From Triticum aestivum (taxonomy: Eukaryota; Streptophyta; Magnoliopsida; Poales; Poaceae), in contig NC_057802.1 in NCBI RefSeq assembly GCF_018294505.1, positions 307,818,961 through 307,882,960 of the forward strand: a stretch of 64,000 nucleotides of DNA, in the 5' to 3' direction. Position numbers and translations under genes: made by a program. Under the pieces are notes generated by a model that was not told the DNA's origin, did not search any database, and was given only the letters and a program-made list of their open reading frames with translations. Positions 55,776 to 64,000 of the stretch are shown piece by piece (position 1 is the first letter of the stretch; the number at the start of each line of letters is the position of its first letter).

Positions 55776-56767
55776 CACTACTGCAGGATGCTGCTAACGC
55801 GACACTACGATGAGAGATCCTTCGACGAAACTGTGTGCGATGCCATAATCGCAAATGGTGGTGTAAAAAACCCGTCAAAAAAGGTGCAAAACGTTTGCGA
55901 TGGAGGATGCATCAAACACGGTTCAGATTTTAGTTGCATGTGCGATGCAGGGCATACGGTTCAATTCAATCAACCGTTTGCGATGAGGAGGAACAAAAGA
56001 AACGAGTAGACAGATGAAGGTGTGTGCGATGCACATCATACGGTTCACTCGGATGAACTGTTTGTGATTAGGCAACACAAAAGAAACGGTTAGCCAGATC
56101 AAGGTGTGTGCGATGTACATCATACGGTTCACTCGGATGAACTGTTTGCGTTGAGACATGGGAACAGAAACGGTTCAACTTAACAAGATGTGTGTGATAC
56201 GCGGCAAACAGGTTTGTAATCAGAAATGTGTGCGAAGACCGATAATAACACAAACGATTGCTTCTAATAAGACGTATGTGATATGCTCTGTCTACACAAC
56301 ATCTATTGGCCATTGGGGGACGGGCGGTTATCCGGATACGCCATAAGGATGCGAAGAGGCATCCTATATCAGCAAGGATTAGTTGTTCCACCAGTAGCTC
56401 ATGTAAGAGAACTCTCAACTTAAGTGTGCCAGGCTGGAGCAGCCATCAGATCGGTGATTGGATGGGAAGTTCTGTTGATATTAAATTAACTAATAGGATG
56501 GGTCGTATTTGTCAAATTAAATGACTGATACGACCCATCCCATGAGTTAATTTAACCTCGAGGTCCTTGTTTTTAATTTTTTTAATTTTTTAACACATGT
56601 TAAAGAAGGTCTACCGCATTACTTTTTGACAATGTACGATACGTGGCATACAGTTGATCCATCCGACCTGTTTGTGATGGAATAAGCCATGTGCGTTGTG
56701 GGCAAACACTTGCTAGTATTTCAACCGTTTGCGATTGATGAATTCATCACCGACGGGTTCCCTAGTG
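55776..56767. repeat. CACTA subterminal repeat array
   Basis: Motifs GTGTGCGATG(C/T)A.ATCATACGG and TTCACTCGGATGAACTGTTT recur. Two near-identical units of about 77 bp are at about 56016-56092 and 56100-56150. CCCTAGTG at 56760-56767 could be an internal or real right terminus, but its flank does not repeat the 3 bases left of 55776. Confidence 0.7.
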
Positions 56768-56987
56768 TGGTCCGTGTTCATTTGATCATCATTTACTTCT
56801 TGTGCTAGCTCGATGTTCCTTCTATGCTAAGTTTCCATTAATTGATGGTGTTTTATGAACACGCCACCGTTTCCCGCCATTTCCTCACTTGTTTCCCGCC
56901 ACCCAGCGATATTGCGCATAAACCTAGGCGGTGCAAGACGCACGGAGGCGACAAGCGCAGCCTGTAGCACATCCACCTTTTCCAAGC

Positions 56988-57292
56988 ATGCCAACCCACC
57001 AAAGCGCCGCCTCTGCCATCAACCTCGTCGACGAGGAAAATGAGCAGGTGCCATGGCCCGTCGAGGCCGAGGCGCTCCCCGGCAACGCAATGGACGACGC
57101 CGTGATGCGCGTCATCGCCAGGGTTGACCAGACCTTTGGCGCATGGCGCCTGAGCACCGCGGATCAAGATAGGCATGTCAGCGCCGACAGGCTGTAGCTC
57201 GCCGCACAACATGATCGATGGCGCGCAGCAGAGCAAGCTAGGCGCGTCCACGCCGATAATTTGCGGCTCGCCGTACGGCGAGTGTGGCACCC
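56988..57292 (+). pseudogene. Unknown transposon ORF, N-terminal part
   Basis: ATG at 56988 (MPTHQSAASAINLVDEENEQ). The frame meets TAG at 57195 and continues in the same frame as LAAQHDRWRAAEQARRVHAD to the LTR-like block at 57293. Residues are hydrophilic and Arg/Ala-rich, without a family I recognise. The continuation is proposed at 60892. Confidence 0.45.
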
Positions 57293-60200
57293 CGGCTCAG
57301 ATCAACCGGTTTACCTTGCATTGCCAGCCTATAGATCTTGTCTTCTGGCAATACACAACATCTTGGTACAGAAAACAACCACTTTATTGATGCTAGCGGA
57401 ACATAGTTCATATTACAACAAGTTGAGAGGCCAAGCGGCACACACGGTGCGGCTGAACAATATGTACATTATTTAGTGAACATAAAGGGGCCTCGATCAC
57501 GACAACTACGCGGCAGCGGAACGACGACATAGCGGAACTCCATAGCACAAGGACACCGATGTGGACACGATCTAGACTTGGACAGCACTCTGTTGCAACG
57601 AGACTTTCCTCAAATCTGGCATGACACGCCAGGTCAGTACATGAATGTACTTGCAAGCTCACAACAAGCATAAACATAATGACAAGCAATATCATGATCT
57701 TAAGCATATTATCATCAATGCAAGAACATACTAGGGATGCAGTGAATAAGATCTCGTGCCTCAAGCCCCTCGGACTTGCTTACCATACGGGTTACCTCGT
57801 AACCAAACGGTGATATTTCTCGGATCACAAACGGACCAACATCTTGGTCTTTAAACGGGTTACGTCGTAACCAAACGGTGATCTTTCTCGGATCACAAGC
57901 TGACCAACAATTTGGTCTCCATCATCAAAATGGTTTCTCAACCATCCTCTTTCCACAGTGCAAAGTTATTAGCTTTAGTGTGCAAGATTATTTAAATGTT
58001 GACCCATGGTGTGACCTACTTTCGAGTTGTGTCCGTAACTATTGACTCGGCTATCGATAGATTAAATACACTCTGCAGAGGTAGCGCACTGTACCCACGA
58101 CGGAATCCATGGCCTCGTACTCCCATCCGGGTGGACCAACGGCATTCCGACGAAACCCCTCCATTGCCATGACACTCTCCCGGCCACTCGGACTCACTCC
58201 CCACTGGGCTAAGTCCTGGGTGGCCCCGTGTCTACCAAAGACACCAATGGCCACCATCATGGCAAAAACATAAACGGTCCCAAACGGGGACAAGGTACCA
58301 TAACAACAACGGGCACACAAGGTTATGTCTGCTTACCGGGCCAGGGTAACGCACGCCCATAACCTTCCCTCGTTGGAGGCACCGACCAGAGACATGACAC
58401 CGGACCGAATAAAGGCCTTCCCATAAAGGCAAATGTGGTTGCACTGGGAAAAACTCAATTCAGTGGCACCACAACCCGGTCAATGATATGTTCAAGTTGA
58501 GTTATTATCATGTTCAACTTAAAATGAAAATAACCGGTGTCATGATATGCCATGAAAATGTAATCATATAACATGCATCACTTATCATTGAATATAAATG
58601 GGTCAACTTCATCAACTAGTAACCATACATATCAACAACTCATAACCTTTCTCTGGGTATATTTATTCAGCAAGCTTCACCATGCTAGTAACTTAATATA
58701 AATCATTTCCTCATTTAAGAAAAAATTCACCAAACTAAATATTTTTCATAGTCATTTTATTACTTCACCACCAAGCATTACTTCTACTGACTTAAACTAA
58801 CTTAGGTAACTTCAAACTAATGTATACTAACCATATCAAGCTAAACAAGCATCCAACAGAATGTATATAGTTATTTAAATGATTTAAATGCATGAACTAA
58901 AGCATTTATTCTAGTTGAAAAATCACAATTATTGCAATGGCACCATGAAAATGTTGCTGTGGCTAGCCTTAGTGCAGGTGAGGTTCACACTCCTCCTGGT
59001 GATCCTCAAGACAAGCTTCACCTTCTGAAAGAAATTAAAAACATAAAAAGGAAACATCAAGAAACATTCTGAAAATCACTAGAACTTCTAGACAGAAGAG
59101 AAAAATCTCATTTTTGGTGAGCTTCTAGATATTTTCATTAAGAACACAATGCAAAAAGAATCAATTCATTTGGACTTATGGTTAAAAAGTTGTGGCTGTT
59201 TGAAGCTCTCTGGTTAAATTTGAATTTAATTTAAATAAAAACAGAACTGGGGGGTGACGTCGAAGACGTAAACCCGCGGGGCGCCACCACTCGTACCGCT
59301 TCAGGCGCGGCCAGAGTGGCTGACAGTGGGCCCCGCTGGTTAGGTGAGAGGGAGGGGGAGAAGGAAACAGAGCACGGCGGGGCTCGGCCGGAGCACACGC
59401 TGGCGAGGAGGGCACTTTGGTTAGATCCAGAGGGATAGATCGATAGAAAAGACCGAGGCGCACCTGCCCGTACCCGTAGAATAGCTAGGGGTGATCGAAC
59501 TGCGTCGGAACGAGCCTCTCCAGCGGCGACAAAGAGCAGAGGTCGCCGGAGTTGGGGATGACAGCGACGGGAGGCGGCACCAGTGGCTCCAAATGGGTCG
59601 GATGGCACCACTGCAGCTCGGCGGAGGCTCTGGAAGAGTAGCCCGAGCCTGGGAGGGGCTGGAGCGGTGGGGGCGAACCGCGGGGATCACCAGCGAGCTC
59701 GAGCTCGGGGACGGCGGCCCGAGTCCTGCCTGGCTGGGCTACGGCTTCCTACTGTCTTGTGGAGTGTGTGAGGTGAGTTTGTGATGCTCGAGAGGGCTGG
59801 GGAGGGATGCATTTATAGGCGAGCGAGGTGAGGGGATTGGGCTCCACCGGAGTACACCTGGACACGGCGCCCGACGACGAACGGCATCGGTGAGCGAGGG
59901 GGAAGGCAACGCAGCTCACGCGGGCACTGTGAGAGGGCAGCGACGAGCACAGGAACGAGGGGGTGGTGACGAACACAGTGCACGGTGCACTATTCTGTTG
60001 GCCGGGTCAAGCCCGTGCTCGCTGCGGCGAGCTCCGGCGTCGGCGAGCGCCACGAGGGGGTTAAGGGCATCGAGACGGCGATGGTGGCTAAGTTTAGTGA
60101 GGTGTGGCAGCCGGGGTAGCGAGCACGCGACGAACAGAGCGCTCGGCAGTACTCAGAGCGTGTCGGCTAGCATGCTGGCACCGTGCACACGCGTGGTCAC

Positions 60201-60891
60201 CGCGTGCACTTCGGCATAGAGCCACGACTGCCCCCAATGTCATGTCTGGTGTGTAGTCCTTAGTGTTTTGGGTAGTGCCAGTGCTTTGAGTCGAGCCCAA
60301 GTGCTGTAAGTTGGAGTTTCACTTCCTGGTAAGTTTCTGGGCAGTAACTTTGAGAGTTAGCTGTGGTCAAATTAGGAGGAGTTGGGAGCTGAGCTTTGGA
60401 GGTTAGCAATCATCATCTAGGAAGGTAGTGATGCACAAGAAAATTCAGAAGTATTGAAGTAAGTAAAACGGTAGTTGTTGTAGAAACTACCATTTCTGGT
60501 CAGAATGGAAAATATTTTATGTAGCAAAAATATTCGAAAAAGTGATGCAATATTTTGCTCAGAAAGGTGCCCTAGGGATCAAAGTATATTTGGGAATTTT
60601 CTCAGATTTTTGTGGGCAAGAAAAATAGGGGTTGCTTTGGAACACATGTGGCTGGTTAGGGTTTTGGAGGAGAAAATGAATATTTTTCCATTTAAGAAAA
60701 ATATTCATAATATTATTTTGAGGTTAACCAGAGAAGAAATGATAGCTAGGGAGAGGGATGAGTCACTTGGGTGAAAATCAAGGTGATGCCCAAGTGTTTA
60801 AGTCCAACTGAAAAGATCCAAAACTCCAAATTCAAATAAAAACCAAATAAAAAATAGAAAAAGAAGAGAGGGCAAAAACCAGGCTGTCACA
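57293..60891 (-). repeat. 3.6-kb LTR-like block, possible solo LTR
   Basis: Termini TGTGGCACCCC and GGCTGTCACA form a short inverted repeat (TGTGRCA...). Reading the minus strand it begins TGTGACAGCCTGGTTTTTGCCC and ends GGGGTGCCACA, which fits a long grass LTR. There is no primer-binding site or polymerase. The part 59200-60240 is GC-rich and gene-like but has no supported protein. I find no clear 5-bp duplication (GCGAG left, TCGAT right). It splits an ORF whose two sides have the same composition. Confidence 0.55.
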
Positions 60892-61363
60892 TCGATACCT
60901 TTGGAGCGCCGCAGAGCGAGAGGCGCGGCATGCCACGCCACAAGAGCAGATCCATCGGCGCTTGCCTGCTGTCGACACGGCGTCGCAGCTGGGTACACGT
61001 CCCGTCAGTATCCCCATTCCTCGCCAGGAGTGGGCAAAGGCCCTCAGCGTCGTACTTGCACCAGAGGCCGGCCGCGTCGTACTTGCACCGGACGCCCGCC
61101 GCGCCGTTCGCATGGGTGCCGCCATTCGCCTTGTCCGTGGTCCGCTGGATGCCAACGCGCTGGTCTGTAGACTCGACCGCCTCCTTGGCCCAGGTGTCCA
61201 CCTGGGTGCAGTAGAGGAACATGGCCGTCGCATCCTCGAGCTGGTGATCTCCGATGAAATAGCCAACTTGGAGCTCGAGATTGCACTCCAGATGTACCGC
61301 GAGCTTGTCGACCGCTTGGACGAACGCCTGCACGAGTTCAGGCAGAGCCAAGAGCTACCATAG
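60892..61363 (+). pseudogene. Unknown transposon ORF, C-terminal part
   Basis: After the LTR-like block the frame ERRRARGAACHATRADPSAL resumes, shifts near 61010, and then reads to a stop at 61363 through LDRLLGPGVHLGAVEEHG and a helical LELEIALQMYRELVDRLDER end. A 27-bp repeat near 61045-61100 encodes GRVVLAP-type repeats. The minus strand is also open here, but the plus-strand product looks more like a protein. Family unknown. Confidence 0.4.
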
Positions 61364-61651
61364 GCAAGGGCTGCTGGTCATGGTCTCATGGACGCGTTTT
61401 ATTTTGTTGAGTTGTTTCGACGTGGATAGCTATGTATTCACAGCCATCATAGTATTGCTCTGTTTATTCCTCTGTTTCAATGTGTGTACTCTGTTTTCCG
61501 TTCTTATATGTTCTGTTTCAATGTGTGTATATATGCTTTCCATTCTGTATATGTGGATGATAAAAGCTAGATTCAAATTAGTATACAAAAATAGATAGAA
61601 AATGGAATTCATAATATATATGCATAAAATTGAAAACGAACAATACTAAAA
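61364..61651. other. AT-rich spacer between convergent ORFs
   Basis: No coding signal. Repeated TCTGTTTCAATGTGTGTA (61468 and 61511 regions) suggests a short duplication in the 3' flanks. Confidence 0.5.
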
Positions 61652-62257
61652 CTAATAATCCCTCCTGGGGCCAGTATTCCGGTAGCCCCTCGCCAGCAGC
61701 TCCCTGGTGCGCGGCGTCTTCCCAGTGCGGAGGCAGTACTCCGCCTCCTCCGCCTCGCAGCACTTGACGTACCGATCTGCCTCTTGCTGGCGGATGCACG
61801 CGAACGATCTTGCCATTTCATTGGGCGCCCACCGAAGCTCCTCGTCAGTGGCACGCTGGAGCTTATCGTCCCATCTCCATGTAGCGACGAGGCGCCCAGC
61901 GCCTATGACCTTCCTCGCGAAGTACCCGTCTTCGTACACCTCCTTGGCATGACGATGCGCCCACCCCCAAAGCTCCGCCGCCCTTTTTCCAGGCGGCATC
62001 ACAGGCTTCACAGGTCGCCTGGTACCTGGCTTCCTCGTCCGCCATCTCCTTCTTGAAGGCCACTTGCCTGGCTTTCTCAGCCGGCGGCAGCGACTTCCAC
62101 AGACAAAGATTGTACTGGCCCAAAACAATCCAAAGTTGGGGGGGTCCGGCGCAACCTCGTCAGGCGGCGCGTCGGGTTCCTCGTCGCTGCTATTCAAGTG
62201 AGCGTCCTCGGGGGGCGGCGACTCCTCGTCGACGCGTGGGCAGACCGGCGGCGCCAT
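61652..62257 (-). pseudogene. Unknown transposon ORF on minus strand
   Basis: ATG at 62257 (MAPPVCPRVDEESPPPEDAH). An acidic, proline-rich N-terminus (SSDEEPDAPPDEVAPDPPNF) is followed by a frame change near 62130 to a frame reading YNLCLWKSLPPAEKARQVAF and KKEMADEEARYQATCEACDA, and a change back near 61990 to WGWAHRHAKEVYEDGYFARK. It ends in a conserved-looking ELRWAPNEMARSFACIRQQE and CEAEEAEYCLRTGKTPRTRE to a stop at 61652. Two compensating frameshifts show decay. I do not recognise the family. It converges with the plus-strand ORF and lies inside the CACTA-like region. Confidence 0.45.
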
Positions 62258-62374
62258 GGCAGAGATTTGTGTGAGACAGAGAGGGCGAGCGAGGGGAGGA
62301 TGTAGATGAGAATGCAGGCAGGACGACGTGAGCAAGGGAGTATTTATTAGCGGCCAGAATCTAGATCGACAGGG

Positions 62375-62510
62375 ACAGTACACACGCCGGTCGCCAAAAT
62401 TTACGAGTACTGTAGTTTGAATTACACACGATTCCCGCAGCAAAAACCGCGTGTGAACATAATAGCTAACGGTTTCCAATACAGAACTGTGTCTGATTAA
62501 TGATCCCCGC
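62375..62510. repeat. Right-hand CACTA-type subterminal motifs
   Basis: CACACGATTCC, AACCGCGTGTG, TAACGGTTTCC and ACTGTGTCTGAT lie close together and resemble the left array in inverted sense. Confidence 0.5.
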
Positions 62511-62540
62511 CACTCACCTACCAAACCTCGAGCCGCGAGA

Positions 62541-62995
62541 TAGAGTGCCAATCATGTGGGGGCCGGTTGTCTTGCCAGATCTTTACATTTTTCTTATTTG
62601 AACACCAGATATTTACATCGTCTGATGATTTTTTAACTCGCACACAAGTACACAAAAATATGTTTTTTCAAACCCTTAAGGTTAGGCGTTGCATGTAGAT
62701 GTAGTCAAATTTGAATTACGGTCATTAAATGGTTAGAAAATCACTTAAATGTCTTTAAAAGGTCAAATGACCCCTGAAATTTTCCAAATTTTCACATGAC
62801 AATTGTATTAGTGCACGTTAAACGTAGAAAAAATATTTGAAGGCCGTAAGAGGAAGCTATCTCCCATTCGTCATCAAACATGCATTGTTCCCTCTCGGAA
62901 CCACGAACCTTCTAGTGAGTTGCTCCGGTTTGTGAGGGGTGTGTGTTCAAACTTTGGTCAACAAGCCAATTTTTCTACCACATCATTGATGATGT
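62541..62995. other. Unassigned AT-rich stretch
   Basis: No gene, LTR or clear repeat recognised. It may be part of the CACTA-like region or its flank. Confidence 0.4.
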
Positions 62996-64000
62996 TTGCT
63001 AAGACTACATCGGTGTTTCCCCCATGAGGAGAGGATGGTGTAGCACAGCAACGGTAGGTATTTCCCTCAGTAATGAAACCAAGGTATCGAACCAGTAGGG
63101 GAACCAAGCAACAAAACGTAAACAACCCCTGCACACAAATAACAGCCACTCGCAACCCGACGTGTTAAAGGGGTTGTCAATCCCTTTCGGGTAACGGCCC
63201 CAGAAGGCACGTTGACATGAGAAAATTGTAATAGATTGAAATAATAGATCGCAAATAAAACAAAGTGCAGCAAGATATTTTTGTCTTTTTTGCTTAATAG
63301 ATCTGAATAAAAATGCAAAGGAAAAGTAGATCGCAAGGCAAATATATGAGAAATAAGACCCGGGGGCCATAGGTTTCACTAGTGGCTTCTCTCGAGAAAA
63401 ATAGCAAACGGTGGGTAAACAAATTGCTGTTGGGCAATTGATAGAACTTCAAATAATTATGACGATATCCAGGCAATGATCATTACATAGGCATCACGTC
63501 CAAGATTAGTAGACCGACTCCTGCCTGCATCTACTACTATTACTCCACACATCGACCGCTATCTAGCATGCATCTAGTGTATTAAGTTCATGGAAAAACG
63601 GAGTAATGCAATAAGAATGATGACATGATGTAGACAAGATCCGTTTATCTATATGGCGGTAGATATAGATCTCGTCTTTTTATCCTTAGTAGCAACGATA
63701 CATACGTGTCGGTTCCCTTTCTGTCACTGGGATCAAGCACCGTAAGATCGAATCCACTACCGGGCACCTCTTCCCATTGCAAGATAAATAGATCAAGTTG
63801 GCCAAACAAAACCCAAATATCGGAGAAGAAATACGAGGCTATAAGAGATCAAAGAAACTCAAATAACTTTCATGGATATAAAAAGATATGATTGATCATA
63901 AACTCGAAGTTCATCAGATCCCAACAAACACATCGCAAAAGAGTTACATCATATGGATCTCCAAGAGACCATTGTATTGAGAATTCAGCGAGAGAGAGAG
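62996..64000 (-). repeat. Athila-like LTR, E5 family, running off the right edge
   Basis: TGCTAAGACTACATCGGTG at 62996 and the blocks that follow (TATTTCCCTCAG, AAAGGGGTTGTCAATCCCTT, GGGGGCCATAGGTTTCACTAG, CAATTGATAGAA, GGCATCACGTCC) match the E5 5' LTR 43340-44330 in order. No primer-binding site stands to the left, so this may be a solo LTR or the 3' end side of an element. Confidence 0.82.

Larger units (their letters stand above)
55776..62540. mobile_element. CACTA-like DNA transposon region, right end unresolved
   Basis: The left end CACTACTGCAGGATGCTGC abuts an interrupted LTR, as expected for an insertion. Subterminal direct and inverted copies of GTGTGCGATG, ACGGTT and CGTTTGCGAT follow (55800-56750), and related CACACG/CCGCGTGTG/AACGG motifs recur near 62420-62500. 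Between them lie a plus-strand ORF split by an LTR-like block and a minus-strand ORF. I see no CACTA transposase, so it would be non-autonomous. No matching terminal inverted repeat or 3-bp duplication was found on the right, and the rest of the interrupted LTR does not appear in the window, so the extent is a proposal. Confidence 0.5.

Noticed and set aside
56760..56767. CCCTAGTG as the definite right end of a 992-bp CACTA element
   Set aside because: The inverted repeat with 55776 matches only at CACTA, and the bases next to the two ends do not repeat; kept only as a possibility.
59182..60300. GC-rich ORFs between 59182 and 60300 as host genes
   Set aside because: Frames on both strands are short and low in complexity, none shows a family motif, and the stretch lies inside an LTR-like block.
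1..64000. CRISPR arrays, tRNA, rRNA, operons or bacterial features
   Set aside because: No direct-repeat/spacer array or tRNA/rRNA sequence was seen. The sequence is plant nuclear repeat DNA; tRNA-like matches are primer-binding sites only.

Overview
The window is intergenic DNA from a large, repeat-rich grass genome, almost certainly a Triticeae species (wheat, Aegilops or close kin). I rest this on the repeat families: an Angela/BARE-1-type Copia element whose LTRs begin TGAAGGAAATATGCC and end CCCCAACA; Athila-type Gypsy elements with TGATACGT LTRs and a tRNA-Asp-like primer-binding site (TGGCGCCGTTGCC); and Tat-type Gypsy elements. I found no host gene, tRNA or rRNA gene. Nearly everything is a nested stack of LTR retrotransposons, with a DNA-transposon-like region at the right.

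Layout. (E1) A gag/protease-only Gypsy element, plus strand, runs off the left edge and ends with an LTR at 12285. It is split by (E2), a second member of the same family on the minus strand (2321-11433, both LTRs present). E1 itself sits in the 5' LTR of (E3), a Tat-type Gypsy with degenerate gag-pol (12286-30858). E3 is in turn split by (E4), a complete non-autonomous Athila-like element (21058-28695, target duplication GTCGC). E3 sits in the LTR of (E5), a minus-strand Athila-like non-autonomous element (30859-44938) that also carries (E6), a complete but dead Angela-type Copia (32818-41387, target duplication CTTTA). Next come (E7), an Athila-type gag-protease fragment (44939-49515, minus); (E8), a 5'-truncated Angela (49516-52196); a reversed Tat polymerase fragment; another Angela LTR fragment; a small acidic-protein pseudogene; two LTR scraps; a CACTA-like DNA-transposon region (55776 to about 62540) with convergent ORFs, one split by a 3.6-kb LTR-like block; and a partial Athila-like LTR to the right edge.

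The most interesting content is antisense. E2 carries, opposite to its gag, a gene with six apparent exons and consensus splice sites, its own TATA box and a domain of the type annotated as putative gypsy-type transposon (PF04195). E3 carries, opposite to its gag-pol, an intronless gene with an RG-rich N-terminus and a B3-like DNA-binding fold, also with its own TATA box; E4 landed inside its B3 domain. Other structures include tandem perfect hairpins in the E3 LTRs, PPT-like motifs followed by inverted repeats in E4 and E5, and tandem CACAT..ATGTG hairpins just before the Angela 3' LTRs.

All assignments come from reading the sequence. Family names are given only at the level I can support, and no similarity search was run.
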